A stretch of 64,000 nucleotides of DNA from Aquiflexum gelatinilyticum (GCF_024741135.1 NZ_JANSUY010000025.1:48644-112643); one strand, 5' to 3'; counted from the stretch's first letter, positions 36,705 to 46,962 are shown. Program-made: numbers and translations. Notes: generated by a model from the letters alone, not told the origin.

Positions 36705-37304
36705 ATGGAATCTATATATTTATTAAACCGGCAAGAATTTGGTTCTGAATCGAACCTTGGACAAGTAATGACATTAGAGGAAGCGATGGAACTGTTGAGC
36801 CTTTGGGTCAAAAACGACAAGCTGCTTTTTCACATGAAGCAGGTGGGACACCTGATGAAAGCCTATGCTGCCTCAAAAGGTTATGACGAATCCATGCAGC
36901 ACATGTGGCATTTGGCGGGTTTGCTTCATGATGCCGATTGGGACCAATGGCCTGATCAGCATTGCCGCAAAATCATAGAAGAATTGGAATCAAGGAATAT
37001 CGATCCACGCATCATCCGCGCCATCGCCTGCCATGGACCGAGGTATTTTGGGGTAGAACCTGTGACCGAGATGGAAAAGATGCTCTATGCCTTTGATGAA
37101 TTGTCAGGTTTTGTCCATGCCTACTCCCTGATGCGGCCACAGGGATACGAAGGAATGGAAGTCAGCGGTGTCAAAAAAAGGCTGAAAGACAAAACCTTCG
37201 CTGCCCAAGTGAGCAGGGAAGATATTGCCGATGCTTCAGAAAGGGCAGGAATACCCGTGGAGGATTTGATCAAGTTTGTGATAGCGAATCAGCTGAGGGC
37301 ATAA
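36705..37304 (+). CDS. HD-domain hydrolase
   Basis: This 199-residue protein has the HD-superfamily signature: H in MKQVGHLMKAY (about 47), HD in LAGLLHDADWD (about 73), HG in AIACHGPRYFG and D in YAFDELSG. Such proteins act as metal-dependent phosphohydrolases, often on nucleotides. The substrate is unknown. A second candidate start is ATG at 36768 (MTLEEAMELL), so the N-terminal 21 residues are uncertain. Confidence 0.82.
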   Translation: MESIYLLNRQEFGSESNLGQVMTLEEAMELLSLWVKNDKLLFHMKQVGHLMKAYAASKGYDESMQHMWHLAGLLHDADWDQWPDQHCRKIIEELESRNIDPRIIRAIACHGPRYFGVEPVTEMEKMLYAFDELSGFVHAYSLMRPQGYEGMEVSGVKKRLKDKTFAAQVSREDIADASERAGIPVEDLIKFVIANQLRA

Positions 37305-37328
37305 AAAAAAAGGACTATTCGTCCTTTT
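37305..37328. terminator. Bidirectional terminator embedded in the DUF4494 gene end
   Basis: AAAAGGAC and GTCCTTTT pair around TATTC with an A run before and a T run after. The DUF4494 stop codon (37315-37317) falls in the stem-loop. Confidence 0.7.
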
Positions 37329-37833
37329 CTTCATATTCTCTCAGTTCTGCCTGAACCTCCCGCAGAGGTTTTAGATTTTCGGGAATCGGTGGATTCAGTT
37401 CCTCGTCTTTTTCATAAGGGAACACTTCTATGATCGGACTTTCGGTCACTTCTGTCACCCTGAAAGAAACGAGCATGTTGTTCAGACTTTCAAAGATCCT
37501 TTCGTAAGCTTCCTTCACATCATGCGCAGTAACAATCATGAACTGTGTCACTTTCTTTTCTTTGCCGCTGTCGCCATCAGCTACGATATAGGTGATTTTG
37601 CATTTGTGCCAAATGTCGATATCCTCATAGAAAAACACATCTACAAGATTGCTTTTGCTGATATTGGTCACCTGAAAGTCTCCCCGGATGACAGAACCAA
37701 GCATGTCATAAATCCTCGCCTCAGCCTCTGTAAATGACACTGCATCTACCAGATATTGCTCGGAAACATTTTTGAGCAAGCCTTGCTCAGTTTCTTTGGC
37801 ATATTTTACTTTACACAAAAACCAGGTTCTCAT
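37315..37833 (-). CDS. DUF4494 family protein
   Basis: At 172 aa, with N-terminus RTWFLCKVKYAKETEQG followed by EQYLVDAVSFTEAEARIYD, it matches the DUF4494 family confined to Bacteroidota. The middle contains KKVTQFMIVTAHDVKEAYE. It has no signal or membrane segment, so it is cytoplasmic. The C-terminal tail is acidic (REYEEKDE). Function is unknown. Divergent from the patatin-like gene. Confidence 0.85.
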   Translation of the reverse strand: MRTWFLCKVKYAKETEQGLLKNVSEQYLVDAVSFTEAEARIYDMLGSVIRGDFQVTNISKSNLVDVFFYEDIDIWHKCKITYIVADGDSGKEKKVTQFMIVTAHDVKEAYERIFESLNNMLVSFRVTEVTESPIIEVFPYEKDEELNPPIPENLKPLREVQAELREYEEKDE

Positions 37834-37950
37834 AATTCAATTTTTCAAATTCAGGGAGCGAAGGTAAGTGATATTGATAAAAGCCACAATCAAATTGGTG
37901 ATTTAGAATTCATTTAAAATTACCCTATATTTTGGGAGAACAATTCGTAT

Positions 37951-40230
37951 ATGTGGGACAAAATCATCTATAGTTTTCCGATCCAGCTGTTGATTTTGCA
38001 TCTGAAAAAGAATCTTTTTCTGGTAGCACTGTGGGTTATTTTGGCGATGATCATCCTGCAGCAGTTTGGGACAGTGCTTGGGATTCCATTTCTTTTTCTA
38101 GATCCTGAGTATCTGAATCAGGTCTCCTGGCAGGGCTTTTTTCTGGTAGGGGTGACGCTTGCAATCTTCACAATGTCATTCCATATGACGACATACATCC
38201 TTGATGGCTCCAAATTTAAATTTTTGGCGGTTGTCCCAAGACCTTTTATTCATTATTGTGTCAACAACTCCATCATTCCTTTCGCTTTTTATATCCTATA
38301 CCTTGTCGCATTTATTTCATTTCAATTTGATAACGAGCACGAGGATAATACCATCATCTTGGTCTATTTCCTTGGTTTCTCTGCCGGAACATTGACTACC
38401 TACACCTTGATTTTCGTTTATTTTGCACTTACCAATAAGGACTTTTTCAAACTCTTTGCAGATAGTGTGGAAAAGAGACTTCGCAAAACCAAAATCCCGA
38501 GGGCCAATATGCTCAGAAGGATCAAGGAAAGTCAAAAAGCCAAAGACAAGGTTGTAGACTATTTGGACATAAGCTTGAGGTTTAGACAGGTCAGGCAGGA
38601 CTTATCCAGGTTTGAAACACATCAATTGCTCCGTGTTTTTGACCAAAACCACCTCAATATGGTTCTGATTCAGATTGCATTGATCGGTCTGATTTTGATT
38701 TTGGGTTTGTTTAGGGAAAATCCATTTCTTCAGATCCCTGCAGCGGCAAGCAGTATTTTGCTTTTTTCGATTCTGACGATGGTGGTAGGCGCCTTGGCCT
38801 TTTGGCTGCGAGACTGGTCCACGCCAATTGTCATCGCGGTCATAATTTTTTTCAATTTCTTATCCGGTACAGAAATCTTCAACAGACCCCATGCTGCTTT
38901 TGGAATGAATTATGATTCCGAGCCTGCCATATATGACCTCGACCACCTTAAGGAAATGCTACATCCCGATAGCGTGGAAAAAGACAAAAACTATACGCTG
39001 CAGATTCTTGAAAACTGGAAAAGCAAATTTCCTCAGGATTCAAAACCCAAAATGGTTTTTGTCGCCACAAGCGGAGGAGGCCAAAGGGCAGCTTTGTGGA
39101 CGGTAAGGGTCTTGCAGGAAGCAGAGAAGGTGAGTTCAAATCAATTTTTCAAACATACCCAAATGGTCACAGGAGCATCAGGTGGGGTGGTTGGTGCTGC
39201 TTTTTTTAGAGAACTTTACCTGCGAAAAGAAGAAGAAAAGCTCGACCTTTTTGATGCAAAATACCTCGATCAGATCTCTGCGGACAACCTCAATCCGATC
39301 ATATTTACCTTATTGGTCAATGACTTACTGATCAGAAACCAATCCTTCGAATACAACAACCGCAAGTACCTCAAAGACCGGGGGTATGCATTTGAAAACC
39401 AATTCAATATCAATACCAAGGGTATTTTGGAAAAGAACATCGGTGACTATAAAATTCCTGAATTTGAAAGTTTGATCCCCATGCTTCCTGTGACACCTCT
39501 GATTACGAATGATGGAAGGAAATTGTACATTTCACCCTATCCAATGTCTTATATGGGGATTTCATTGGAAAGATCGGAAGGGAATGAAGAGAAAAGTCAG
39601 GGTATAGATTTTCAAAGGTTTTTTGCCCATCATGGAGCCAATCAGCTGAGGTTTATCAGCGCCTTGAGGATGGGGGCGACTTTTCCCTTTATTACCCCCA
39701 ATATCCAATTACCATCCACACCAGGGATGGAAACCATGGATTCGGGATTATCTGACAACTTTGGCGTGCAGGATGCGCTTCGGTTTATGTATGTTTTTCA
39801 GGATTGGATCAAAGAAAATACTTCAGGGGTCGTTTTGGTTTCCATCAGGGACTCTGAGAAATTCTCTGAAATCCAACAAAAACAACCTCCCAAACTTTTG
39901 GAAAAACTTTTTACTCCAATTAAAAACATATACATCAATTGGGACAATGTTCAGACGTTAAACAATGAGGTATTGTATAACCGTATGAAAGAGACCGCAC
40001 CTTTCCCTATCGAAAGGATTGAATTTGAATATTCCACCTTGCAATACCTGAAGGAAATGGGATTGGCGGATCAGGAAGGGGTTTTTAATCCAAATCAGCA
40101 GGAGATTCTCAGGGCCTCACTGAATTGGAGACTTACGGCGAGGGAGAAAAAATCCATCATTGACAATATTTACAGCTACAAAAACCAAATGGCACTGGAA
40201 AGACTGAAAAATGTAATGTTCTTAGAATAA
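37951..40230 (+). CDS. Patatin-like phospholipase with a membrane N-terminus
   Basis: This 759-residue protein has several N-terminal hydrophobic helices (about residues 20-150), a second membrane cluster (about 235-320), then a C-terminal patatin domain. The oxyanion loop SGGGQRAALWT (about 371), the nucleophile elbow GASGG (about 408) and the catalytic aspartate in METMDSGLSDNFG (about 598; DSG instead of the usual DG[G/A]) are visible. It probably hydrolyses membrane lipids or acyl esters. It is an unusual layout because most bacterial patatins are soluble or have an outer-membrane barrel. Confidence 0.8.
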   Translation: MWDKIIYSFPIQLLILHLKKNLFLVALWVILAMIILQQFGTVLGIPFLFLDPEYLNQVSWQGFFLVGVTLAIFTMSFHMTTYILDGSKFKFLAVVPRPFIHYCVNNSIIPFAFYILYLVAFISFQFDNEHEDNTIILVYFLGFSAGTLTTYTLIFVYFALTNKDFFKLFADSVEKRLRKTKIPRANMLRRIKESQKAKDKVVDYLDISLRFRQVRQDLSRFETHQLLRVFDQNHLNMVLIQIALIGLILILGLFRENPFLQIPAAASSILLFSILTMVVGALAFWLRDWSTPIVIAVIIFFNFLSGTEIFNRPHAAFGMNYDSEPAIYDLDHLKEMLHPDSVEKDKNYTLQILENWKSKFPQDSKPKMVFVATSGGGQRAALWTVRVLQEAEKVSSNQFFKHTQMVTGASGGVVGAAFFRELYLRKEEEKLDLFDAKYLDQISADNLNPIIFTLLVNDLLIRNQSFEYNNRKYLKDRGYAFENQFNINTKGILEKNIGDYKIPEFESLIPMLPVTPLITNDGRKLYISPYPMSYMGISLERSEGNEEKSQGIDFQRFFAHHGANQLRFISALRMGATFPFITPNIQLPSTPGMETMDSGLSDNFGVQDALRFMYVFQDWIKENTSGVVLVSIRDSEKFSEIQQKQPPKLLEKLFTPIKNIYINWDNVQTLNNEVLYNRMKETAPFPIERIEFEYSTLQYLKEMGLADQEGVFNPNQQEILRASLNWRLTAREKKSIIDNIYSYKNQMALERLKNVMFLE

Positions 40231-40236
40231 GCATTT

Positions 40237-42252
40237 TCAATCTATTTCCACCTCTTTTTCAAAGGCAAGCAATGATTCGGATTTACCCACCACATAAACG
40301 AGGTCCCCAAGTTTGATTTTCATATCTCCTGAGATTTCGGAATAGGTTTTTTCACCCCTTTTGATAGCCACGATATTGACACCTATCTCCTCCCTTAATT
40401 TCACTTCTTTGAGAGGTTTGTTAATAAATCTGCCGGAATCTTTTTCCACCTTAAATCCCACCATATTGATTGGGGGAAGTTCGACCTTAAGTTTGCTTGC
40501 TTTTTGGTCTGCGGGTTTTCTGAACATCTCATAATTGAAAGACCTGACTTCCTCTGTAAAATGCTCGATTTCATGTCGGGAGACCAAGTATTTCCCCAAC
40601 ACTCTGGTGAATATTTCTATTGAGGTTTCAAATTCCTCCGGAATCACTTCATCCGCCCCGAGTTTGTGGTTTTCTTCCATCTCGTTGACATACCTTGTCC
40701 TTACGATGATGTAAGGGTTGGTGGTCATGTACCTGATATTTGAAATGATCCTTTTGGTTGCAGCGGCATTGGATATGGCAATGACAGCCACCCGTGCTTT
40801 GTGAATTTTGACATGCTCAAGGACCGATTCGTTTGAGGCATCTCCAAAAATAATGGGCTCTCCGTTGGCAGCTTCCTTTCTTACCGTTACCGGATTCATT
40901 TCGATGATCACATAAGGGATATTTGCCGATCTTGCGGCTTTTGCAAGGTTGTGGCCATTCAGCCCAAAACCAATAATGACAAGGTGGTCCTTAAGATCTG
41001 TTTCAAGTGTGATGTTTTTTGGGATATCCTCATTGCCAAATTTTTCATTGAGTTTGCTAGGCAAAGATTTGTTGAGGATACTCAGCGAAAGCGACTCTCT
41101 TTTGTTCAAAAAAAATGGTGTGATCGCCATAGTCAAAATTGAAATAGCAAGAAAGAACTGATAGGTTGTTGGGTCCATTAGTTCATATTTCATGCCTTCT
41201 TTGGCTAGCAACAATGAAAATTCACCGATCTGAAATATTGAAAAACCTACAATAAATGCTTCCTTGAAACCTTGACCGATGGTTCTGACAGAAAATGCAA
41301 CAATGATGAATTTGACCAAAAAAGTCAATACGGTCAAGCCCAGAATCAGCAGGATATTGGAAAACAGGAATCCAATGTCAAAAAGCATTCCCACTGACAC
41401 AAAGAAAAAACTCAAAAACACTTCTCTAAATGGGAGGATTTTGCCGGTAGCATGGTGGCTGTAATCAGATTCACTGATGATCAATCCGGCCAAAAATGCC
41501 CCCAATCCCAAAGACAGTCCCAACAGTGAAGTTAGATAAGCCACAGCAAAGCAGATGACAATGATGCTAAGAAGGAAGAGTTCTTCATTTCTTGTTTTTG
41601 CGATACGGAACAGGAGCGAAGGGATAAGGTATTTGGCGCTTAAGAAAGTCAGGATTATCACTGCAATGCCTTTGCCTGCCATCAGAAGCAGTGAAAGGGC
41701 AATATTTTCTGTTTCCCCTGCCAACATGGGTATAAACAGCATCAATGGAACGATCACCACATCCTGGAAAATCAAAATTGCCAAGGTTGTTCTTCCTGAA
41801 ATGGTATTGACCTGACCGCCTTCCTGTAGTAGCTTGAGAACGATCGCAGTGGAACTGAGCGAAAACAGGAAACCAAGAAATACAGACACGTTCCAATCAA
41901 AGCCCAAAAAATGAGCAATAAAAGTTGTGGCTAAAATTGTGGTAAATACCTGAAGTGATCCCCCGATAAAAACAGCCTTCTTGATTGATAAAAGACTTTT
42001 TAAAGAGAATTCCATACCGATCACAAACAATAGAAGGATTACCCCAATCTCTGATAGCGCCTCAACCGTAGTGGAAGCAGTGACCAAAGATAAGCCGTAC
42101 GGACCTGCCAATGCCCCTGTAAATAAGAAGCCGATGATGGTGGGGATTTTTAATCTCATGAAGAGCAAAATCACCAAAGTGGCCAAGCCAAAAATCCATA
42201 CAATGTCAGATAGCATGGGAAGTTCAACTGCTGCAAAAATAAAATGAAGCAT
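40237..42252 (-). CDS. CPA2-family cation:proton antiporter with TrkA domains (KefB-like)
   Basis: The 671-residue protein has about 12 membrane helices of the Na+/H+ exchanger fold (GALAGPYGLSLV, GVILLLFVIGMEFS, FSLSSTAIVLKLLQ, LGAFLAGLIISESDYSH), then a cytosolic RCK/TrkA-N domain (IIGFGLNGHNLAKAAR, GDASNESVLEHV) and TrkA-C (LREEIGVNIVAIKRGEK, GDLVYVVG). It exports K+ or Na+ in exchange for protons, gated by nucleotide or thiol ligands. The exact ion is unclear. Confidence 0.92.
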   Translation of the reverse strand: MLHFIFAAVELPMLSDIVWIFGLATLVILLFMRLKIPTIIGFLFTGALAGPYGLSLVTASTTVEALSEIGVILLLFVIGMEFSLKSLLSIKKAVFIGGSLQVFTTILATTFIAHFLGFDWNVSVFLGFLFSLSSTAIVLKLLQEGGQVNTISGRTTLAILIFQDVVIVPLMLFIPMLAGETENIALSLLLMAGKGIAVIILTFLSAKYLIPSLLFRIAKTRNEELFLLSIIVICFAVAYLTSLLGLSLGLGAFLAGLIISESDYSHHATGKILPFREVFLSFFFVSVGMLFDIGFLFSNILLILGLTVLTFLVKFIIVAFSVRTIGQGFKEAFIVGFSIFQIGEFSLLLAKEGMKYELMDPTTYQFFLAISILTMAITPFFLNKRESLSLSILNKSLPSKLNEKFGNEDIPKNITLETDLKDHLVIIGFGLNGHNLAKAARSANIPYVIIEMNPVTVRKEAANGEPIIFGDASNESVLEHVKIHKARVAVIAISNAAATKRIISNIRYMTTNPYIIVRTRYVNEMEENHKLGADEVIPEEFETSIEIFTRVLGKYLVSRHEIEHFTEEVRSFNYEMFRKPADQKASKLKVELPPINMVGFKVEKDSGRFINKPLKEVKLREEIGVNIVAIKRGEKTYSEISGDMKIKLGDLVYVVGKSESLLAFEKEVEID

Positions 42253-42410
42253 GTTTTTAAGCTTTGATGGATTTTACTGTTTCACAAAATACAACTTAAA
42301 ACCTTAGAAAATTCCCGAAAGAAATTTATAAGGCCGAAAGAAAATGATAAAAAGCAGGGATTTGGTTTGGAATGACTATTTCACCATCCTGAGAATGAGT
42401 GCTTCACCCA

Positions 42411-42890
42411 TCAATAGGCGAGCCCAAGTTTTTTGTAAATGAAATGCATCAGCCAAGCGGGCCCGATCATCAAAAACTGAACATCTTTGAAGAAAGAAGG
42501 TTTTTTTCCTTCGATTTTATGTCCATAAAACTGGAATATCCAAGCCAAAATAAAGATGGCGATGCTGACTGCCCAAAGGGGAACAGGAGAAACCAAATTG
42601 ATTAAATTAGCGACAGCGAGGCACAATGCAGAGAAGAAAAACATTCCCAAAGCTAAAGGAGGAGACAAGGAGACATAATAAAACAAAACGACAATCAAAG
42701 CTAGGGTGGCCCAATTTGCAAAATCTCCCAAAAATGGCAACAATGATTCAACTGAACCGGAAGGAATGCTATAAATCAAACCCACAATACTGAAAAATAT
42801 AGCAGGGACACAGATCCAATGTATGGCTTTATTGGTCTCATTTTGATGGCTTTGACCATATTCCAATAAAAGTTCATCAATTTTTCTCAT
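42411..42890 (-). CDS. Mpo1-like (DUF962) membrane protein
   Basis: This 159-residue protein has the DUF962/Mpo1 signature at the N-terminus (YGQSHQNETNKAIHWICVPA, with conserved His and Asn residues), four hydrophobic helices and a terminal GPAWLMHFIYKKLG. Yeast Mpo1 is an Fe(II)-dependent dioxygenase that alpha-oxidises 2-hydroxy fatty acids. A related lipid role is plausible because Cytophagales carry hydroxy fatty acids, but this is inference. Confidence 0.88.
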   Translation of the reverse strand: MRKIDELLLEYGQSHQNETNKAIHWICVPAIFFSIVGLIYSIPSGSVESLLPFLGDFANWATLALIVVLFYYVSLSPPLALGMFFFSALCLAVANLINLVSPVPLWAVSIAIFILAWIFQFYGHKIEGKKPSFFKDVQFLMIGPAWLMHFIYKKLGLAY

Positions 42891-42980
42891 GGTTATTTGG
42901 ATGGGGATTTAGTGGAATTTTTTGGATTCTGAGCTTTAAATTAATAAATAGCCTTAAATATTTTACCCGATTTTAAAATA

Positions 42981-44108
42981 ATGTTGAGCTATTGGGAAAA
43001 GAAACATTTTGTGGACCATGATCTGATCGTCATCGGTGGAGGAATAGTGGGATTGTCTACCTCCATTCAATACAAAATCAGATTTCCGCATGCAAAAGTT
43101 ATGATTTTGGAAAGAGGGATTTTTCCCAGCGGTGCAAGTTCCAAAAATGCAGGATTTGCCTGCTTTGGGAGTTTGACAGAAATCTTGGATGACCTCAATC
43201 ACATGTCTGAACCCGAAGTCCTACAATTAGTAAGCAAAAGATATCGTGGACTGCTTTCCATCAGAGATTTTTTTGGGGATGAAAACCTCGGTTACCTTCC
43301 TTCTTTTGGTTTGGAGTTACTAACCGAAAATGAAATCAAAGCTTTGGAATCCCTTGATACAATCAACCAATTATTGGCGCCGATTTTCCATGAATTGGTT
43401 TTTGAACAGATAGAGGATGTCAAGCCGTTTGGTTTTTCTGCCAAAGTGAAGGCTGTTATCAAAAATAAATTTGAGGGTGAATTGGATTCAGGCAAATTTT
43501 TGAACTCACTTTGGAAAAAATGTCTTGAGCTGGATATCAAAATTTTGACAGGTTCAAAGGTTTCTAGAATCGACTTGGATGGCAAAATGGTTTTCGTCCA
43601 AAACCCAACAGATAAGGAAGATATCTGCTTCCATGCAGCAAAAATAGCGGTTTGCACCAATGCATTTACCAATCTCCTATTACCCGGATTGGATATCCAA
43701 CCCGGTAGGGGTTTGGTGATGGTCACCAAACCGATTTCCAAACCTATCCCACTTTCAGGAACATTTCACTATGACAAAGGGTATGTTTATTTCAGGAAAG
43801 TGGAAGATAGAATTCTTCTCGGTGGCGGTAGGAACATTGATTTTGAGGGAGAAAGAACTGTTTTAATGGAATCAAATCCCAAAATCAGGGAATATTTGAT
43901 CCATATTCTTAACAACATTATCCTGCCGGAAAACGATACGGAAATAGATTTTGAATGGACAGGGATTATGGCTTTTGGGAAAAATAAAAAGCCGATAGTA
44001 GAAATAGTAAGACCAAATGTGGGAATAGCAGTCAGGTTAGGGGGAATGGGGGTTGCAATTGGATGGCAGGCCGCTGAAGAATTGGTAAACCTCCTAGCGG
44101 AAGTGTAA
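42981..44108 (+). CDS. FAD-dependent oxidoreductase (DAO family)
   Basis: This 375-residue protein opens with the Rossmann loop DLIVIGGGIVGLSTS (about residues 15-30). It then carries SSKNAGFACFGSLTE, the second half with QPGRGLVMVTKPI, and ends FEWTGIMAFGKNKKPIVEIV and VAIRLGGMGVAIGWQAAEEL-like sequence. This is the DAO family of amino-acid and sarcosine-type oxidases; the substrate cannot be assigned. A second DAO gene lies at 55596. NhaC follows 50 bp downstream. Confidence 0.85.
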   Translation: MLSYWEKKHFVDHDLIVIGGGIVGLSTSIQYKIRFPHAKVMILERGIFPSGASSKNAGFACFGSLTEILDDLNHMSEPEVLQLVSKRYRGLLSIRDFFGDENLGYLPSFGLELLTENEIKALESLDTINQLLAPIFHELVFEQIEDVKPFGFSAKVKAVIKNKFEGELDSGKFLNSLWKKCLELDIKILTGSKVSRIDLDGKMVFVQNPTDKEDICFHAAKIAVCTNAFTNLLLPGLDIQPGRGLVMVTKPISKPIPLSGTFHYDKGYVYFRKVEDRILLGGGRNIDFEGERTVLMESNPKIREYLIHILNNIILPENDTEIDFEWTGIMAFGKNKKPIVEIVRPNVGIAVRLGGMGVAIGWQAAEELVNLLAEV

Positions 44109-44158
44109 TTTTCCAAAAAATTCTTAATTTCAGTTTTTTAAAATTTCAATAAACATTA

Positions 44159-45640
44159 ATGATAACAAAACACAAAGAGCCCACCATCCTTGAAGCACTG
44201 TTTCCTATCGCCTTCTTAATTGTTTTGTTGGTAATCAATATCTGGATTTTTGGAACGGACGCATTGTCGGGATCCAATCAGATGGTACTCATATTTTCTG
44301 CTGCCGTTGCGGCGTTGATGGCAGTCTATTGGCTAAAATTCAAATGGGAAATTTTGCAGGATGGGATTGTAAAAAGCATTTCCTCCGCGATGTCAAGTAT
44401 CCTGATCTTATTGTTGATCGGGGCATTGGCCGGTACATGGATGTTGAGCGGAATTGTGCCTGCGATGATTTATTATGGACTTCAGATTCTAAATCCCACC
44501 ATATTTTTGATTGCCGCCTGTATGGTCTGCGCGATAGTTTCCATTGCGACAGGAAGTAGCTGGACTACTGTGGCTACGGTGGGGGTAGCATTATTGGGAA
44601 TAGGTAAAGCGTTGGGTTTTGAGGAAGGGATTATCGGAGGGGCAATTATTTCAGGAGCCTATTTTGGAGATAAGATGTCACCGCTTTCTGATACGACCAA
44701 CCTTGCACCGGCAATGGCAGGAACGGACTTGTTTACCCATATCAGGCATATGACCAAGACCACAGTGCCTTCCATGTCCATTACCTTGATTATTTTTGGA
44801 GTGATAGGTGTTTTTTCGGGAGCGCAGGGTTCTGTAGATCAGGTAAAAGATATTTCTGCGGTTATTTTGGATCAATTCAATATTTCGGGATGGCTTTTCA
44901 TCGTTCCTGTTGTAGTGATTGTCATGATCGTAAAGAAAGTTTCGGCTGTTCCGGCACTCTTGGTCGGTGCAGTGCTCGGAGGAGTTTTTGCCATTATTTT
45001 CCAGCCACAGGTGATACACCTGATTGCGGGAGATACCGGTTTTGGGTATGCTTACCAATCATTCAAATCGGTGATGATGGCTTTGTATGGAAGTATCAGC
45101 ATAGTCACTTCCAATGAGATCGTCAATGAGTTGTTGGTCACTAGAGGAATGTCAGGAATGCTCAACACCATTTGGCTGATCATTTGTGCGATGGCTTTTG
45201 GGGGGATTATGGAAGAAAGCGGCATGCTCAAAGTATTGGCAGAGGCAGTGATCAGGAAAGTTCATTCCATCGGTTCGCTGATTGCTTCCACAGCAGCGAC
45301 ATGCGTGTTTTTCAATGTAACCACTTCAGACCAATACCTTGCGATTTTGGTTCCGGGAAGGATGTATGCCAATGTTTATAGAAAGCGGGGCTTAAAACCC
45401 GAGAATCTTAGTAGAACTTTAGAGGACAGTGCCACTGTTACCTCTGTGTTAATCCCTTGGAATACATGCGGTGCTACACAGGCTTCAGTGCTTGGTGTTG
45501 CGACATTGGCTTATGCTCCGTATTGTTTTTTCAATATCATCAGCCCGATTATGACAGTATTATTCGGATACTTCAAATTGGGTATAAATTATTACAGTGA
45601 AGAAGAAATGAAGGAGATAAGAAAGGAGTTTGCGGTATGA
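44159..45640 (+). CDS. nhaC: Na+/H+ antiporter NhaC
   Basis: This 493-residue membrane protein has about 12 helices and characteristic NhaC stretches: IATGSSWTTVATVGVALLGI, ISGAYFGDKMSPLSDTTNLA, NVTTSDQYLAILVPGRMY and TVTSVLIPWNTCGATQASVL. It exchanges sodium for protons. The stop overlaps the downstream exonuclease start by 4 bp (ATGA), so the two are translationally coupled, although their functions look unrelated. Confidence 0.95.
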   Translation: MITKHKEPTILEALFPIAFLIVLLVINIWIFGTDALSGSNQMVLIFSAAVAALMAVYWLKFKWEILQDGIVKSISSAMSSILILLLIGALAGTWMLSGIVPAMIYYGLQILNPTIFLIAACMVCAIVSIATGSSWTTVATVGVALLGIGKALGFEEGIIGGAIISGAYFGDKMSPLSDTTNLAPAMAGTDLFTHIRHMTKTTVPSMSITLIIFGVIGVFSGAQGSVDQVKDISAVILDQFNISGWLFIVPVVVIVMIVKKVSAVPALLVGAVLGGVFAIIFQPQVIHLIAGDTGFGYAYQSFKSVMMALYGSISIVTSNEIVNELLVTRGMSGMLNTIWLIICAMAFGGIMEESGMLKVLAEAVIRKVHSIGSLIASTAATCVFFNVTTSDQYLAILVPGRMYANVYRKRGLKPENLSRTLEDSATVTSVLIPWNTCGATQASVLGVATLAYAPYCFFNIISPIMTVLFGYFKLGINYYSEEEMKEIRKEFAV

Positions 45641-46242
45641 TACCAATGAAAATTTCGAAATTGGAAATCAATGACTTGCCTCTCGGACAATTTGAGGGGG
45701 ATATTGTATTGGTGGACAAAAAAGAACAAGTCAAAGAGATAATCGATGAAATCAGCAGACACGAACTCATTGGATTTGATACCGAAACCAGACCTTCCTT
45801 TACCAAAGGAACTCAATATCAGGTGGCCTTGCTACAGTTAGCTACAGATGATATTGCCTTTTTGGTCCGATTAAATCAAATTGGGATGCCAGGTGAACTG
45901 AAGGAACTGTTGGAAACAAAGCATATCGTCAAAGTAGGTGCTGCTGTCCATGATGACCTTAAGGCATTAAAAAAACTGAGAGCTGGTTTTATTCCTGAAA
46001 ATTTCTTTGACCTCAATGAAGAGCTCAAAAAAGTTGGATTTCAAAATGTCGGGGTAAGAAACCTCGCAGCCATGGTATTGAATGTCAGGATTTCAAAATC
46101 TGAGCAGGTATCCAATTGGGAAGCCCAAACTTTGACGGAAAAGCAATTGCTCTATGCTGCCACGGATGCATGGGCCTGTCGGGAAATTTATAAAAAGCTG
46201 CATTATCAGGGATATTTGGAGACTTTTTTTAACTCTCAATGA
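45637..46242 (+). CDS. 3'-5' exonuclease, RNase D-like (DEDDy)
   Basis: This 201-residue protein is a stand-alone exonuclease domain. ExoI is LIGFDTETRP, ExoII is KVGAAVHDDLKALKKL and ExoIII is YAATDAWACREIY, giving the DEDDy set of acidic residues. It lacks the HRDC domain of classical RNase D. An alternative start is ATG 45646 (MKISKLEIND). It degrades RNA or DNA 3' ends; the target is unknown. Confidence 0.9.
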   Translation: MIPMKISKLEINDLPLGQFEGDIVLVDKKEQVKEIIDEISRHELIGFDTETRPSFTKGTQYQVALLQLATDDIAFLVRLNQIGMPGELKELLETKHIVKVGAAVHDDLKALKKLRAGFIPENFFDLNEELKKVGFQNVGVRNLAAMVLNVRISKSEQVSNWEAQTLTEKQLLYAATDAWACREIYKKLHYQGYLETFFNSQ

Positions 46243-46834
46243 TTTTCACCCCTTCCAATTCCAAAGCTTTTGCAAGAACCATCTCCAAGATTCCGTCGGG
46301 GACCAATAATTTTATTTCGCAGGAATTGTCGAATTTTTGACCTGAAATTTCAAGTTCATGGTCTTTGACCAATTTCATCACCTGATTCATTTCCGGATAG
46401 TTGAAGTGTAGGTTCAGTTCTTGACTATCTTCTGTTTCTATGATTTGGTTGTTGGCAATTGCTTCAGCCGCTGCGGTTTTGTAGGCATTGATCAATCCCC
46501 CTACACCAAGTTTTGTACCCCCAAAATACCTGATCACGACAATCAAAACATTGGTCAAAGAGTGGGATCTGATTTGACCTAAGATCGGATCACCCGCAGA
46601 GTGGTTGGGTTCTCCGTCATCATTGGCACGGAATACATCTTTGTTCTTGCCAAGCATATAGGCATAGCAGTGGTGCCTTGCATCAAAATATTTTTTGCGT
46701 AAACCATCCAGGATTTCCTTTATCTCCTGTTCACTTTTGACCGAATAGGCAAACGCCAAAAACTTGCTACCTTTTTCTTTGAATAGGCCTTCTGAAACCG
46801 CGGAAAGCGTGAGGTAGGAGGCTTTGTTTTTCAA
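46229..46834 (-). CDS. yigZ: YigZ/IMPACT-family protein
   Basis: This 201-residue protein carries the IMPACT-type N-terminal domain: KKYFDARHHCYAYMLG, RANDDGEPNHSAGDPIL, VVIRYFGGTKLGVGGLI, and a C-terminal ferredoxin-like domain (DUF1949). The frame begins with TTG at 46834; no in-frame ATG is close upstream, so TTG is the most probable start. Its role may relate to translation control. Convergent with the exonuclease gene, overlapping 14 bp. Confidence 0.9.
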   Translation of the reverse strand: MKNKASYLTLSAVSEGLFKEKGSKFLAFAYSVKSEQEIKEILDGLRKKYFDARHHCYAYMLGKNKDVFRANDDGEPNHSAGDPILGQIRSHSLTNVLIVVIRYFGGTKLGVGGLINAYKTAAAEAIANNQIIETEDSQELNLHFNYPEMNQVMKLVKDHELEISGQKFDNSCEIKLLVPDGILEMVLAKALELEGVKIIES

Positions 46835-46962
46835 GATGATTTCAGATAAATGTTGGGAAAGGGAAATTAGGTTTTTTTAAAAAGACATGGAGGGAGACCA
46901 AAGCTTTTCGACAAATTAACCTACAAATAAAAAACTATTCAAGTATAAGTGATAATTTAGCA

